This document shows positions 36,301 to 47,692 of a DNA stretch of 64,000 nucleotides, one piece after another. Source of the stretch: Hydnum rufescens UP504 (lineage: Eukaryota > Basidiomycota > Agaricomycetes > Cantharellales > Hydnaceae); contig MU128951.1 in assembly GCA_014904985.1 (NCBI GenBank), forward strand, positions 224,403 through 288,402, in the 5' to 3' direction. The position numbers were made by a program, and so were the translations under genes. A model generated the notes under the pieces. That model was not told where the DNA came from. It did no database searches and saw only the letters and a program-made list of their open reading frames with translations. Numbering within the stretch: position 1 is the first letter of the stretch; every line of letters starts with the position of its first letter.

Positions 36301-39300
36301 TAGTGTTGCCACAACTTGACTTGGCATGATGTGACTCAACTTATGGACAACTTCCAGTGACTTCTGACAACTTATGACTTCCTATGACTTTGGAGTTGCA
36401 AGTCAGGTTGTGACTTGCAACTCAAGTCAACTTAAGTTGTTGGGCTTTTCCATATCTACATATATGGAAATATTGACTAATCAAACAGTCCAGCCTTTGT
36501 GCAAAACTCTTTAAAGTTCCTGGCATCAGTGCCAAGCATCATGTCTAGAATTGAATGTGAATCATGCTCTGGCTCCATTTCAGTGGGATCTGTCTGCCAG
36601 CCTTCCATGAAATTCAGGCAGTTCTTTTTCAGCATGAACTTGAGCATCTGTAATGCCTCCATAATATTGGGTTTGAGTTGACTATGCTACTTTGTCATTG
36701 TCTCCAAGCTGGAAGAAAAAATTCATTCACACAGGACTGAGGTTGCTTGGATCAGCAAGTAATCCATGGCTATGCAAAATAATGTTGGATACATGTGTTC
36801 ATTTTCCTATAAAGCATGAAATTAATGAGAGCCCCCAGGAAGTGTTAAAGTGATGCACCTGCCAGTACTCCAGGATAGGTTTTTGCCAGTGAGCTCGCCC
36901 TGACCCAATGTAGTGTTCATATTCTTCATCAACATTCTTCAGTTCATCCATGTTGTCATCGGAATCTATAAGACCAAGCATTATGCAGATGGCCTCAGAG
37001 GGTTGCTTCTTCCAGACAGCAGGTGTGGACAAGGTGGTTTTATCCTTTTGTAACTTGAATTGGAATTAGTCATTGGGATTTAGTTATGGGGAAGTGTATA
37101 TACCTCATCTTTTACCCACTTCATTACCATCTCCACCTCAAGTGGGGTCCATTGCCTGGTGATGAATGCCATCTTGATTCAGGGATTGAGGACTGTTTAG
37201 CAATCAGGAGGTATGTAGGTTGATTTCCATGTCAAGTCACATAGGGAGAATATAACAGATACCTGTGGCAATTGCATATGCAGGAGTTTTTCCTGCCTTC
37301 TCATGATACTTATCTAGCTGTTCCATTCCCTGCAGAATGAATGGTGAAAGATCTGGGTTGGCAGTGGCATATCATTCCCATTTATTCTGAAGGGATTGGA
37401 AGGCAGGGAGTGTGCCACCAAGTATGGGGGTTGCCTTGCCAGACATGAGCTGTTGGGCCAAATGGGGGGGCTTTCAAATAATATCTGTCAGTATATATCT
37501 CTGGTGAAGTAAGCAGGAGTCATCATTACCTCAAGTATCCCCTGTATTTTCTGGGCCATTATCCATTCTTCCACTCTCAGTGTTTTGTCTTGTGCATCTT
37601 GAAAGATCTGTCACTGAAAAACATCTTCTACTGCCTACATGAAGTGAGTGTACACACAGCCCATACTAGAAGCTTGAAAGAATGAATTTACATACAGGAC
37701 ATGCTGGTAGTATCCTTTCCAACATCCCAAAAACAGAATCCCACCTTGTATCAATGTCATGATGGAGTTCCAATTCTGCAATTGATGGGGTATACTCCTC
37801 CTTTTTATTGCCATCTTATATGGTACTCAAGAAAGCCTCATGGCAATCTCCAGAAGCTTGAATAGCATGGACTAATGAGTGAACCCAACCAATAGTGCCA
37901 CCTGCTGGGGCCTTTTTCAGAACCATAAGGACATGCTGGACTGTGACATTGATTACATGAGCAAAGCATCTGAAAAAACTGTGTTGTAAGGTTCATCTTT
38001 TGTGTCATATGGAGACTACATACCAAACACAATTATCTTGGCATGAGAATGGGGTGCCTCAGGCATCCAAAACTTTCTCTAGTGCAGCCATAAATATGTC
38101 ATTATTGGTGGCATTATCTAGAGTCCACCATCCAACCTAGAAACCCCCAAATTCAGTGTTCATAATAGGGATGGAGATAGAGAATTCTCATACCTTTTTG
38201 ACCACATTAGCATGCTCAAGGACCTCCATGGCACCTTGGCATATTGCTTTCCCAGTATGACTTCCAGGCAGATAGTGGAAGGCAATAAGGTTGGCTCGGA
38301 GATGCAGTGAGCCATCTGGCATTCTCTGTATTCAATGGGCCATTACTGCAAGAAATGGTTGAAGTCAGCAGTCTGACCATATATCAGCTGTGAATGAGAT
38401 TTTCCCTAATGAACCCTTTACATTTATAGTACTTTGCTTCATTATTCAGTTCTAAGTGAAAGGGCTTCTAATTCTGTTTTAAGCTTCAAAAAATCCTCAC
38501 ACCACATGTCAAGGATGGATACTCTAATTTTTGTGCAGCGTGGGATATCATCATCCATGAGTGTTTCTTGTAAGTAGAGAAGTAACTGGCAAAATTCTGG
38601 ACATTCAATGGAGTTCATGGCCTGGAAATTTAACATGGTAACATCATTGTGGGTGCAGCTGGGACATGCAATAAAACTACATACCTGGTCATCAGCCACA
38701 ATCCACTGAGTAATATGGTGAGTAAGGCCAGCAGGACTGAACTCCATCCTCCTTCAAGTCATTGTGGACCCTTGTGAATCATTCTCATTGTCTGAAACTT
38801 TCTCACAGAGAGACATAATCACAATTGTCCACCCTGTCTGCTTGCATATGTCAACATACTCTCTCAGGTGATTCCTCTCTAGGTGTAGATGGAGAGTGGT
38901 GTTGCTAGCTTGGTGATATCTCCAAGTACAGTGCTTGAGAGTAGGATATGTAGGAGGGTCATCATATATTCCCCTGGGCCACATACCAGTTGGCTTTGTG
39001 CCAACATAAGTAATTGGTGGACATGCACTTGCATAATTGGCATTCTGAGCTGACTCCTTTTTTGTGGTTAAATTCTTGGAAAAAATATTGTATATCATGG
39101 GCTGTGTGTGCTTGCTTTTGCTCTTTATAAGTAACAGGTGTGTATGGCAGAGAGCAAGATGTGAGCAGTGGGCAGCCAGGAGTCACTGGTCCATTAGTTT
39201 GAGGTTGTGTGTCAGATGGCAAACCTGTTGTCAGAGCAGGGTCAATAGTGACAGTTTTAGCATGCTTTGAGGGATCATGTGCTTCATCATGGAGCCACCT

Positions 39301-39638
39301 CTTGAGCATATAGACTGTTATGGAAGGGACAGGAAAGGCACTGAATGAGCCAGAATTTTCCAGAATTTTTCCCCCAAGAATACAGGTATATGCCCTATTA
39401 CTATGTATACTTTGTTTGAGGTTTACTGTTGTGTAATAATGCATTTCTGGTTGGAACTCAGGGGCTGCTAAGTACATAAAACTATTGTGATTGAGAGTCA
39501 GTTCAAGTCAACTCCAGCAACTTGACTTGTGACTTGGGAGTCATGGAAGCAACTCAACTTGACTTGGCTTCAGAGCAGTTTCTGTGCAACTTGACTTGCA
39601 ACTTGAGTCAGCTTAAGCCATAAGTTGCAGCAACACTA
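36301..39638 (-). mobile_element. hAT DNA transposon, 3.3 kb, with 8-bp target duplication
   Basis: Terminal inverted repeats TAGTGTTGCCACAACTT (36,301) and, inverted, TAGTGTTGCTGCAACTT (ending 39,638). Exact 8-bp direct repeats GGCCCCAG at 36,293-36,300 and 39,639-39,646 flank it. Subterminal regions are dense in (A)CTTGACTTG repeats. The interior encodes a hAT transposase relic on the minus strand. Confidence 0.95.
36480..39477 (-). pseudogene. hAT-family transposase, inactivated
   Basis: Reading downward: BED-finger-like segment (HLHLERNHLREYVDIC, about 38,850), then FSPAGLTHHITQWIVADDQ (about 38,700), the core start FTADIWSDC (about 38,390), LIAFHYLPGSHTGKAICQGA (about 38,240), and the LDNATNNDIFM asparagine-rich motif (about 38,100). 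At the C-terminus lies the hATC dimerisation region (ATSVLCE-stop-IFSSSLETMTK-stop-HSQLKPNIMEALQMLK, about 36,630-36,750). The stops in that block replace Arg codons (CGA to TGA), and frames shift elsewhere. Dead copy; the first BED cysteines are not visible. Confidence 0.88.
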
Positions 39639-40249
39639 GGCCCCAGGGGCCCCACAGCCATGTTTAAGGCCTAGAAATGGCCTCAGACCCTACTCCAAAG
39701 GGGCCCCTGCATGTGCAGCAGGGGCCCAATTGCACCAGAAGAGCAGCCACAGGCTGCTCTTCTTGGGTGCATGGGTGAGCCCCCCTGGGCAAGCCTACCA
39801 ATGTATACAGGAATAATAATATAGTAATAATAATCCTATGGCCAGGGCCCCTGGAGGCCCCCACATGTAAAGACCTAGTTAGATATAATAAATGTAATGC
39901 CCATTATGCCTAATATGATGCAGAAAAGTGACTGACCAGGCTGATCATTTGTGGGGATTTCATTCAGGGTGGCATGTTTGCCTGGGTTCTCATTGATGTG
40001 TTCATGTGGTTTTCAGTTTGGACAAACAGTCATGAACTAAAACATAAGAATATGTTAGTTAAGATTTAAAACAGCACAAGAAGAGTAACCTGTGGCTGCA
40101 CTTCTTGTGTGGCACAGTACCAGAGAGAGCAATACTTACCTTAAATGACCACACACCCACTGCAGCAGGCATGGTTCCTGGGGCCACACATTGGCTCTGC
40201 ATCACTTCCTACCTTCATCTGGTGGGTGGTCCTTCTTTGCCTGCACAGT

Positions 40250-40446
40250 TTTTATTTGGTGTGGCCTTTGATGCCAGGGTCTGGATGCTTGTGGCCAGAG
40301 AGTGAAGAGCTGAGGGGATTTTTCATCTAAAAAATCCCCTGACATGGGCCCTGTGGGCCCATGGGCTTATGAGCCTATTAGACACACTATTTTACCAGAA
40401 AAAGACTATCTAATTAGGCACAGAAATTAGGTTGCCTAAGGTGAAA
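40250..40446 (-). mobile_element. dispersed repeat with GGGCCCATG core, copy 2
   Basis: Reverse-orientation copy of 23,867-24,130: CACCTTAGGCAACCTAATTTC at its 5' end, GGGCCCATGGGCCC-like core, GATTTTTTAGA, then CCAGACCCTGGCATC. Confidence 0.65.
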
Positions 40447-40817
40447 AATGTCCAAGAAGGGCAGTTGGCTAGCATTGATCTCCAACACCCCACATGACAC
40501 ACTTTCATTGACCTACCAGTGGCTCTGAAGGGGACCAAACACCATACTTTGACAAGGGACAAGTTACTAACAGAGACTGGAAACTGGAAGAGTGCACCAA
40601 GAAACAACATTAGATGGGAATTTCCATGATTCCGTCTGATTGGTGCCTGGGGAAGCTGGCTATTGATAACCAGAGTAGGAGTCATTAGCATACATTCCTT
40701 ACTCTTGAGTTGGAGAAAAGTCGATCAATCAAACCGAACCTTGAGATCCAATCACAAATTCAGAGCCCAAGTACGGTAAATGTACCCAATGAGAGTTAGA
40801 TCACAGCTGAGTTTGTC
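40447..40817. other. border between repeats and host island 1
   Basis: No gene seen. CpG frequency rises from about 40,700 onward, marking the edge of the host segment. It may hold the 3' untranslated region of the exonuclease gene. Confidence 0.4.
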
Positions 40818-42125
40818 TCACTTGCACATCTTGCTGGTCTGTGGGCCTACTTTGTTCCACCAGTTACCATCGGTACTCTCATCTACATTCCCAATCAAAC
40901 CCTTCCCACACTTCTCATTCGCACGTACAACCAATAACCCAGACGATATCCCCTTCATGTTATTTCCAGGCCCTCCAGGGGATGATTTGGAGGCACGTCT
41001 CCTCCTTTTTGACGGAGAGGGACTATCGGCTTCCGAATTCTCTGCACTAAAATCGGAGAAATGAGTTTGGGCCGAGAAATTGCAGAGAAAGGTGTGCTAT
41101 ACACAAGTGTATGTTTACGCTTGGGGGACAATGGACGAGCAGACCGTTGAATTTGTGGTTTATAAGCCCGGTATAGCGCCATTGTCGCTCGCGCATCGAC
41201 CACCTGACCAAGCAAAGACTCTCGTAAAGCAAGATTCTAGAGAGACGATGGCACGCAGCAATACTTACACTGGAATGCTCGCCACCCTGAATGTCAATGC
41301 CAAACTCTTGCTTAATGATTGACCGCAATCCGGGCCGTTTCGTCTTGAATCTTGTCTGAATCGATGGAACCATCTGGGTGTCTACTGTTTTTGCTGAATC
41401 GTGTTTCAAAAGCAAAGCCTGGATGGATGGATTCTAGTCAGAAAGCTGCAAATTCGTGAAATGGAGTGATAACCAGGACCTTCAGATCGTTGTAGACGGC
41501 ATGTCCCACAAGAACGCGACCCTTCAAAATATCTGCAACCTTCTGCTGGACTTCCTCGAACGTCATCACATCCTTCCCTACGAGATCCCGGGGCCGGATG
41601 CCACTAACAGCGGTCCGATAATCTGTGACCTTCTCCTTTTGCTTCACGAAGGCATCCAATAGGATGACGCCGTGGAAATTAACGATGGATACACGAGCAA
41701 GAGAGGATTCGGTGTCGGGAATGCCTCGCTCGTTGATCGTCGGTGGCCCAACGCCCACCATTTCGCAATCAAGACAAACATAACGTCCGATCCTGTCCTT
41801 TTGGTCTGAGGCGGACTGGGAAATCCTGCCCAGAATCATATCTCTAAGGATGAGTGTGTGGTCTGAGAGCGTATTATTGCGGACTTGGGTAGATGATGGG
41901 GACCCAGCATTTGTTGTATGTTCTGGGTCCGGAGTGACAGTGGGTTCAGTGGAGGGTATTTTTCGCAATGGCTTCTTGCGCGTGGTTTTGGTGAGGGGAA
42001 GTCTCTACATCATGATGAATAAATACACGTCTTTGAAGCAAAAGCATTGTACCGACCAGCTTCAGGGCAAGCCAATTGGATCCCGGGGGGGTACTTTCGA
42101 TGGCCTTCCCTTTAATATCCTTCAT
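40818..42125 (-). CDS. REX4: REX4-type 3'-5' RNA exonuclease (DEDDh)
   Basis: Spliced model on the minus strand: exons 42125-42057, 42004-41480, 41418-41269, 41203-41103 and 41046 to about 40818 (introns 52-65 bp), about 357 residues. Catalytic DEDDh residues are visible: YVCLDCEMVG (Asp, Glu), VGHAVYNDLKALLL (Asp), GEHSSVVDARATM (His, Asp). A SNWLALKL patch near the N-terminus and a basic tail (PSKRRRRASKSS) fit the Rex4/REXO4 family, which acts in nucleolar pre-rRNA processing. Introns were placed by GT...AG and by family reading; each keeps frame. The last exon beyond SSPGGPG is uncertain, since a further intron with donor GTACGTGC is possible. The start was chosen at the first in-frame ATG. 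Divergent from the chitin deacetylase 333 bp away. Confidence 0.9.
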
Positions 42126-42458
42126 CAGTCGAGACCCAAAGCCCGAATGCAACTGTGCGAGAAGGAGGTTCCCAGGGCAGATATTTTGTCCAGATCAACA
42201 GGAAACAGAGGCCTCGGGAGATGCCGCAAACTACCCCCACTCGAACAGTTAGACTCGTGACCAGATCGCGAGGACGGCCGAAGCCAAGATAGAGTTGTTG
42301 GCTTGGCTGATTTAGACTCGTGACTAGTCCACTCCGATTTTATGTACATGTAAACAAAACAAATGATCAAGGGAATCAAAAATAGTGCTGGAATCTTTTT
42401 ATAGCCAACAAGCTTTTAAACCTGTCAAGGTTGGCTGGATCCTCTTGTCGTCCTCAAA
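42126..42458. promoter_or_regulatory. shared divergent promoter region of REX4 and chitin deacetylase
   Basis: 333 bp between two divergently oriented start codons. A TTTTTATAGCC TATA-like patch lies at about 42,396-42,406, about 55 bases before the deacetylase ATG. No specific operator was identified. Confidence 0.5.
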
Positions 42459-44437
42459 ATGATTTCCCCTCTGGGCGTAGCCGCCATCGCGTTCCTTTCT
42501 CTGGTCAACTGGGCCGAAGCTCAAGTAACGTATGTTTCTGGAGACCGTGGTGAGAAACCCTTGAGGTTGGATGCTGACGTTTGTTGTTCTCCTGGGGGCC
42601 TGCAAGCCCTGTGGTAACCGTAGTGACAAGCTCGATTACATCGGTCTCCTTCCATTCAACCAATCCTACAGCGATTCCCTTACAATCTATCTGGTCCGGG
42701 GCGACTGGCCAAAGTACCGTTGCCATTTCCAGTCCCGCGGCTCCTGGGGCAACCCCACCCATTAAAGGCGCGCCTCCTTTGCCATCTTGTACGTTCACCA
42801 CTGCATCATCCTATCCTGGCCAATATTAATCTCAGGAACTGCAGGGACATTTAGCCCATCGCTAGGATTTCCTCCTCTCGACCAAGTCCCTGATACGAAT
42901 AGCTCGTTGGTCCAAGAATGGATAAAAGAAGTTGCCAACTCCGGTGTTACGATCCCTAATCTCGAGTCCACCGTCCCTGGAGGATGCCCCACAAATCCCA
43001 CTCTCGCTGCCAACACCTCCCGCTGTTGGTGGTCTTGCGGAGGCTGCACCCGTTCAACCGACATTACCACGTGCCCAGACAAAGTTAGTCTTTGTCTGAA
43101 ATCTCTATGAACCTTGTTGTTTATCGCGTCGGATTATTAAGATGACGTGGGGACTCAGTTATGATGATGGTCCATCTCCATACTCGACAGGTGAAGCCAA
43201 GTCCTATTTCAGGCTTTGGAATCACAGACATACTAAGTGCCATTCAGATTTACTCAACTATCTTGACGCAAACAATCTCAAGACGACTTTTTTCATCGTC
43301 GGTTCGCGTGCGATTTCTCGCCCCGATATTCTTGCTGCCGAGTACCTGAGTGGTCACCAGGTGAGTTCCACTGCCCGCCAGCGGGCGTAGGTGAGTTTTC
43401 CTGAGCGTGTCATCCAGTTAAGCGTACACACATGGTCTCACCCGGATCTGACCACATGTTGGTACCTCTCTGATCGGGCGTTCGAAGATAGTCTGCTGAA
43501 CGGTTCATTCCAGTGACGAACGAGCAAATCATTGCCGAACTTGGCTGGACCAAGAAGGCTATCCATGACATAACAGGTGTCACACCCAACACGTGGCGAC
43601 CCCCGTACGGTTCTATCGAGTAAGTCCGCCGCGAATTGGACTTGGCATCATCCAATGAATCTTTCCAAGCGATCGCGTACGTGCCATTGGACAAGCCATG
43701 GGGCTTACAGCTATCATCTGGACAACTGGCCCTAACGGACTGGATTATGATACGTGCGTCGTTCAGTCGGTTCTCCAGACGTTCACAGTGTTTATCTTTT
43801 TTTTTTTTAAAAACTTCATATTTTTTTCAAATTTTGGGGCTAGAAACGATTGGTTTATTCCAGCTGGATATCCCACCGGTGAAGTTCTCGACAATTTTGC
43901 CAATATTATGAACAGTGCACCCGCCTTGAACACAGGCTTTATTATTCTCGAGTGCGTGCCTGTATGCTAAACAAGATCAGAGTGGTCGATTTAACTCTTG
44001 TGTTAGGCATGACCTTTATCAGCAAACAGTCGATCTTGCGATCGGCTACATTCTTCCGTTCGTCTACTTCTAAGCTCTTTGTCTTACTTTTTTATCGACT
44101 TGGATTCGACTCTAGGAATGCTCTTTCTCAACCTCAGTTCACCCTCATGAGCATAATCTCCTGCCTTCACAAGCCGCTTTCCGATGCATATATCGAGACG
44201 AACGACAACTCGACGAACCCCCCTGGGAAAGGTTACACGACCCTAGGGTCAAGTGGTAGCAGCACTGGTGCATTTCATAGTGGATCGAGCTCAACCAAAG
44301 CGACGCAGGGAGGACAGGCGAGCACGACAAGCAAGTCGGGCGCCGCGCCTGCACGTTTGTCGTTGAGTGTTGAAGGAAACAAAGGTGCCGCTGGCGCCCT
44401 CGCAGCCATATGGTTTGGTGTTGTGTTACTGTTATGA
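42459..44437 (+). CDS. chitin deacetylase, CE4 polysaccharide deacetylase, GPI-anchored
   Basis: Eleven exons: 42459-42529, 42607-42788, 42845-43083, 43142-43190, 43248-43360, 43418-43457, 43514-43619, 43670-43753, 43844-43951, 44007-44057, 44116-44437; in frame, 454 residues. It starts with a signal peptide (ISPLGVAAIAFLSLVNWAEA). The NodB/CE4 motifs are all present: SYDDGP (metal Asp), HTWSHPDL (two metal His), WRPPYGS, NDW, and LEHDLYQQ (catalytic His). A Cys-rich segment (CWWSCGGC) precedes the domain, as in basidiomycete chitin deacetylases. The Ser/Thr-rich tail ends in a hydrophobic segment (GALAAIWFGVVLLL), the expected GPI signal. It would convert cell-wall chitin to chitosan at the cell surface. 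The intron 2 acceptor is the least certain junction. Confidence 0.92.
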
Positions 44438-44748
44438 AACTTTCCTCCCGCCACGAACTCTACACTCTTTTGGATGAGGTGGCTTTGGGCATGACTCCCC
44501 CACATCCCGTGGTTTGTGTCTGATATCCTTTTTTGGTCACTTGATGCTATGAGTGGAAACGATATTCATGATGTAATCTGATGACCTCGAAGCTTTATTT
44601 GATTACTTGGTTCTCGTTGATAACTTACAGTTGGACAGCCCAAGTCATCAAGCTTTTCCTCGCCTGAAAATATACTTGCAGTCACCATATATCATGCAAG
44701 GTGATTTTCTTTCTAGGAGGTCCAGAAATTATGCACCAGGGATTGGTA
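44438..44748. other. 3' flank of chitin deacetylase
   Basis: No gene. Probably 3' untranslated region, then a transition to repeats at about 44,700. Confidence 0.5.
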
Positions 44749-45034
44749 GGGGGTATCAAAATAGGGAGTTGGGCTAGAAGAATTCACCTGGAATTGGTAT
44801 GGGTTGGGCTTTGAATCTGCCTTGGGACCCAAGGTGAAAATGGGCCTGGTTTGCCTGTGGTGTATGCCTGGGAGGCTATTTTTAGATGGAAAATATTCTA
44901 GATGATGTTCTTAATGCTGGAATCACAATTCCAGGTCAATTCAAGTTAGAGCTGGAGTCAGAACTTGATTCCTGCAGATTCCAACTCTGATTCCAACTTC
45001 AACTCCAGGAAAATTCTTCTAGCCTGAAACCCCC
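44749..45034. mobile_element. 286-bp MITE with TA target duplication
   Basis: The ends GGGGGTATCA... and inverted GGGGGTTTCAG... are followed by AGTTGGGCTAGAAGAATT-like inner repeats. TA lies on both sides (44,747-44,748 and 45,035-45,036). No ORF. A further TAGGGGGTTTCATCC start at about 45,094 may be a truncated relative. Confidence 0.8.
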
Positions 45035-45417
45035 TAACATAGTTCAGAATATAGTTGTTTCTGGCACTCAGATGCCCAGGCCCCAAAAATAATAGGGGGT
45101 TTCATCCCACAAGAATTTGGTGGCCAGAATCTGATCCAGAACCCAGCAATTCCAGCCTTGATTCCAGGTGGATAATGATTAGGGCCAAGCTGGTGTGGCA
45201 ATGCCTCCTACCAAGAGGAGAGGTGTTTTTCTCAGTCTATCTGTAATATAGTATGACTTTACTTAAGTAAATACACTCATGTAGCTTATGTAAGAGCATG
45301 GCCACAAGGATTCTAAATCCTGGCCATGCCAGAAGCAATATCATTCTTTGCCCTCACATGAACCATGAAATCAGCACAGCCACATCCCAACTGCATGATC
45401 AAGTCATGTCTTGACTC

Positions 45418-46234
45418 TGTCAGGATCAAATTGACATTTGCTTCCGCCTAAGGACTTACCCATCAGAGTATCATTCTTCAAATGCTCTTGTCTCCTCTCT
45501 CCCTCTATTCACTATGGGGGTTATTGTCATCCTTGCCATTATTGGCATTTCTCTTATTATTATTGCCCTCGTTCTATCAGGCCTCAGCCAACGGGCTATG
45601 GGCTGGGTAGTCAACCAGTGGCAGCATTGGTGCACCTTGTCAGCACCTGTCATTCCCTCACTCCCCATGTGAGTCCATGGAGTTGCCAATCCAGACTCCC
45701 CCTCCTCCTCCTCTGCCCCCAGTCCCTGAATCCACATCACCTGTCCCAACCTGTACTCCATCCACATCATTATGGTCCTTCAACACTTTGGACACCTTTG
45801 GAGTACCCAGGCATACACTGCCTTGGAAGTACATACACTAAGGGGGATACATATGGAAGTTGGGGCATAGCCATGTGGAGGTGCACACAGGATTCGTAAC
45901 ATGGCTGCATCAGCTTAGTGAGGCTTAGTGATGGTGGCTGTGGAGGCTGACTGATGGGCTGTGGAGCTGGCACTCTAGGAGGATCCGGAAGGTTATGGAA
46001 GCTGGCGGAAGGCTCTGGAAGGCTGGTGGCTGTGTGCAGGAAATAGTATTTATAGCCCTTCGCAGTTGGGGGATCACCAGTTTCGATCTCTCAGGATTCC
46101 CACTGTGATAGGTGCAAGACTTGTGTGTCCCTTGTTGTGTGGTGTATACTCAGGATTCCCACTGTGATAGCATGTGGTTAATTAATCTCTTTCCTCTTTC
46201 TGTTTGTGGCTTTGATGGCAGTGTCACCCTGACA
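45418..46234 (+). repeat. solo LTR, 817 bp, with 5-bp target duplication
   Basis: Begins TGTCAGGAT and ends CACCCTGACA. Identical GACTC flanks both ends (45,413-45,417 and 46,235-46,239). Its 3' part shares CTCAGGATTCCCACTGTGATAG, repeated twice, a layout similar to the Gypsy LTR at 24.4 kb but from a different subfamily. No internal coding region remains. Confidence 0.9.
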
Positions 46235-46239
46235 GACTC

Positions 46240-46680
46240 AGCCACACCAAGGACTCATGATAGAGCATGGAGTAGAGATGGATAAGGGAGAGTCACATAC
46301 AAGCATGATTCTACAAAGTAAGTACATGTATCTAGTGTACTAGCTAACCCTCTTCTGCCCTTAGATAGTAGCTGAGCTCCTTTGGCCAGCTACTACCACT
46401 TCTGCTTCCAATCTCCTCCCCTCCTCCTGCTTCTCCCAAGTCTGAGGCAAAGCTAGTGCTTAGCCTCATTTGTGGCCCTCCCATTCAAAGCCAGTGCTTA
46501 GAACAGTTGGACTTCTCTTCCCATTCTGTTTACAGGTTTGGTGACTCTTGTCTAACAACAACAAATACCATGATCCTTCAAAGTTGAAGGACACATTATT
46601 ACACTATCTTGCTTCTTCCATCCCCAAACACATCCTATATCACCCTTAATAACACCACAAGTGTAATGCCTCAATAAATT
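46240..46680 (-). repeat. fragment related to the TGTTAAGGG LTR family
   Basis: Shares AGTGCTTAGC(C/T)TCATT, AAGCCAGTGCTTAGA(A/G)CAGTTGGA and the following 100 bases with 47,693-47,860. Orientation is inferred from the CCCTTAAYA end near 46,645-46,655. Confidence 0.6.
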
Positions 46681-46864
46681 CAAATTTCCTCATAAAATAT
46701 TATTCTAAAACTCACTGGAGATTCCTGTATTGCCAAATATGTGTAAGTTCATGATCAAACACAGTCAAACCCCATGTCCAACAAAAGGGTAGAGATACAA
46801 CATTCTTCATTTGTAATGGGGAGGGAAGTGCTATTGAGGAAGGCCCATGAGTAACTGCCTATGG

Positions 46865-47515
46865 ATGCTGTGGTTCAGGTTTAAACCTGTGGAACCTGAG
46901 TTTAAACCTGAACCTGACCCAGGTCAGGTTCCATTGGGGTCAGGTTTCATTTCATTTTCTTCAGGTCAGGTTCAGGTTTTGCCCTTGCCCTGAATCCAAA
47001 AACCAGTCTCAAACCAGGTTTAAACCTGAACCTGAAAGCTTGGGTGTAGATTCCATTCCATGTAAATTGACCATTATTCTGGCACCAAATCTGGCAATTT
47101 ACAGATGTGACTATAGTTCTGGAGTCAGAAGTCACATGACTCAGCAATCAAATGAGGTAATTGGTGTGGGCCACAAGTCACATGACAGAATGTAGTGACT
47201 AAATACCATCTCCAGAAGATGTGTGAGCAATAAATTGAAGTGAAAGGGGGCTAGGAAGGAGATGTGGATCTAAAGGAGTATGTAAAGGGAGTGGAGACTT
47301 GAGCAGAGGGTCTATATATTCTGTAGTACCCCCTGAAAATGTTGGCTTCCCCCATACCTCAGGTTTCAGGTTTAAACCAGAACCTGACCTGAATGGAACT
47401 GAACCTCAGGTCAGGTTCAGGTTTTGCCCTCATGGGTGATTTTGGAACCTGGTCAGGTTTAGGTTTTGCCCAAATTGGGCAAAACCTGACCAAAACCTGA
47501 CCATGGCAATCATAC
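46865..47515 (+). mobile_element. CAGGTTTAAACCTG-rich dispersed element, copy 2
   Basis: Inverted relative of 30,791-31,295, starting GGTTCAGGTTTAAACCTG and sharing the CACATGACAGAATGTAGTGACTAAATACC middle and the GAACCTGACCTGAATGGAACT end. An extra GTTTTGCCCAAATTGGGCAAAACCTG hairpin lies at about 47,463-47,488. Confidence 0.75.
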
Positions 47516-47692
47516 TAAGGACCAGCCACTCCCAATTCCACCTAGTCCCTTCTGGGCTGCTGGACTGCTCCTCCAGTCTCTCCTGCCTTGTTATCTCATT
47601 CTTGCCCGGATTCTTTTGGACTTAGCTGGACTTAGCCAGAATTATTTGTGTTTACATTTGTTTGGTGCCCTTGTCACAGCATGGCCCTGACA
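47516..47692 (+). repeat. 3' fragment of a Gypsy LTR
   Basis: CCTAGTCCCTTCTGGGCTGCTGGACTGCTCC through TTTACATTTGTTTGGTGCCC to CCCTGACA, matching 24,850-25,018. The 5' part is missing. Confidence 0.85.

Larger units (their letters stand above)
36073..40180. mobile_element. second palindromic-family element, split by a hAT transposon
   Basis: The left flank has a CCACACC...GGTGTGG hairpin, TTTAAGGTATGTATT and GGCTGGTCAGCC, then a GGGGGCCCC block. The right flank, inverted, has GAAGAGCAGCC...GGCTGCTCTTC (about 39,738-39,762), GGGGCCCCTG, CTGACCAGGCTGATC, a degenerate AAGAAGAGTAACC...GGCTGCACTTCTT hairpin (40,078-40,107) and AATACTTACCTTAAATGACCACAC. The motif order matches the palindrome at 28-30.8 kb. 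CpG is almost gone and the hairpins are eroded, so it is older than that copy. Confidence 0.65.
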
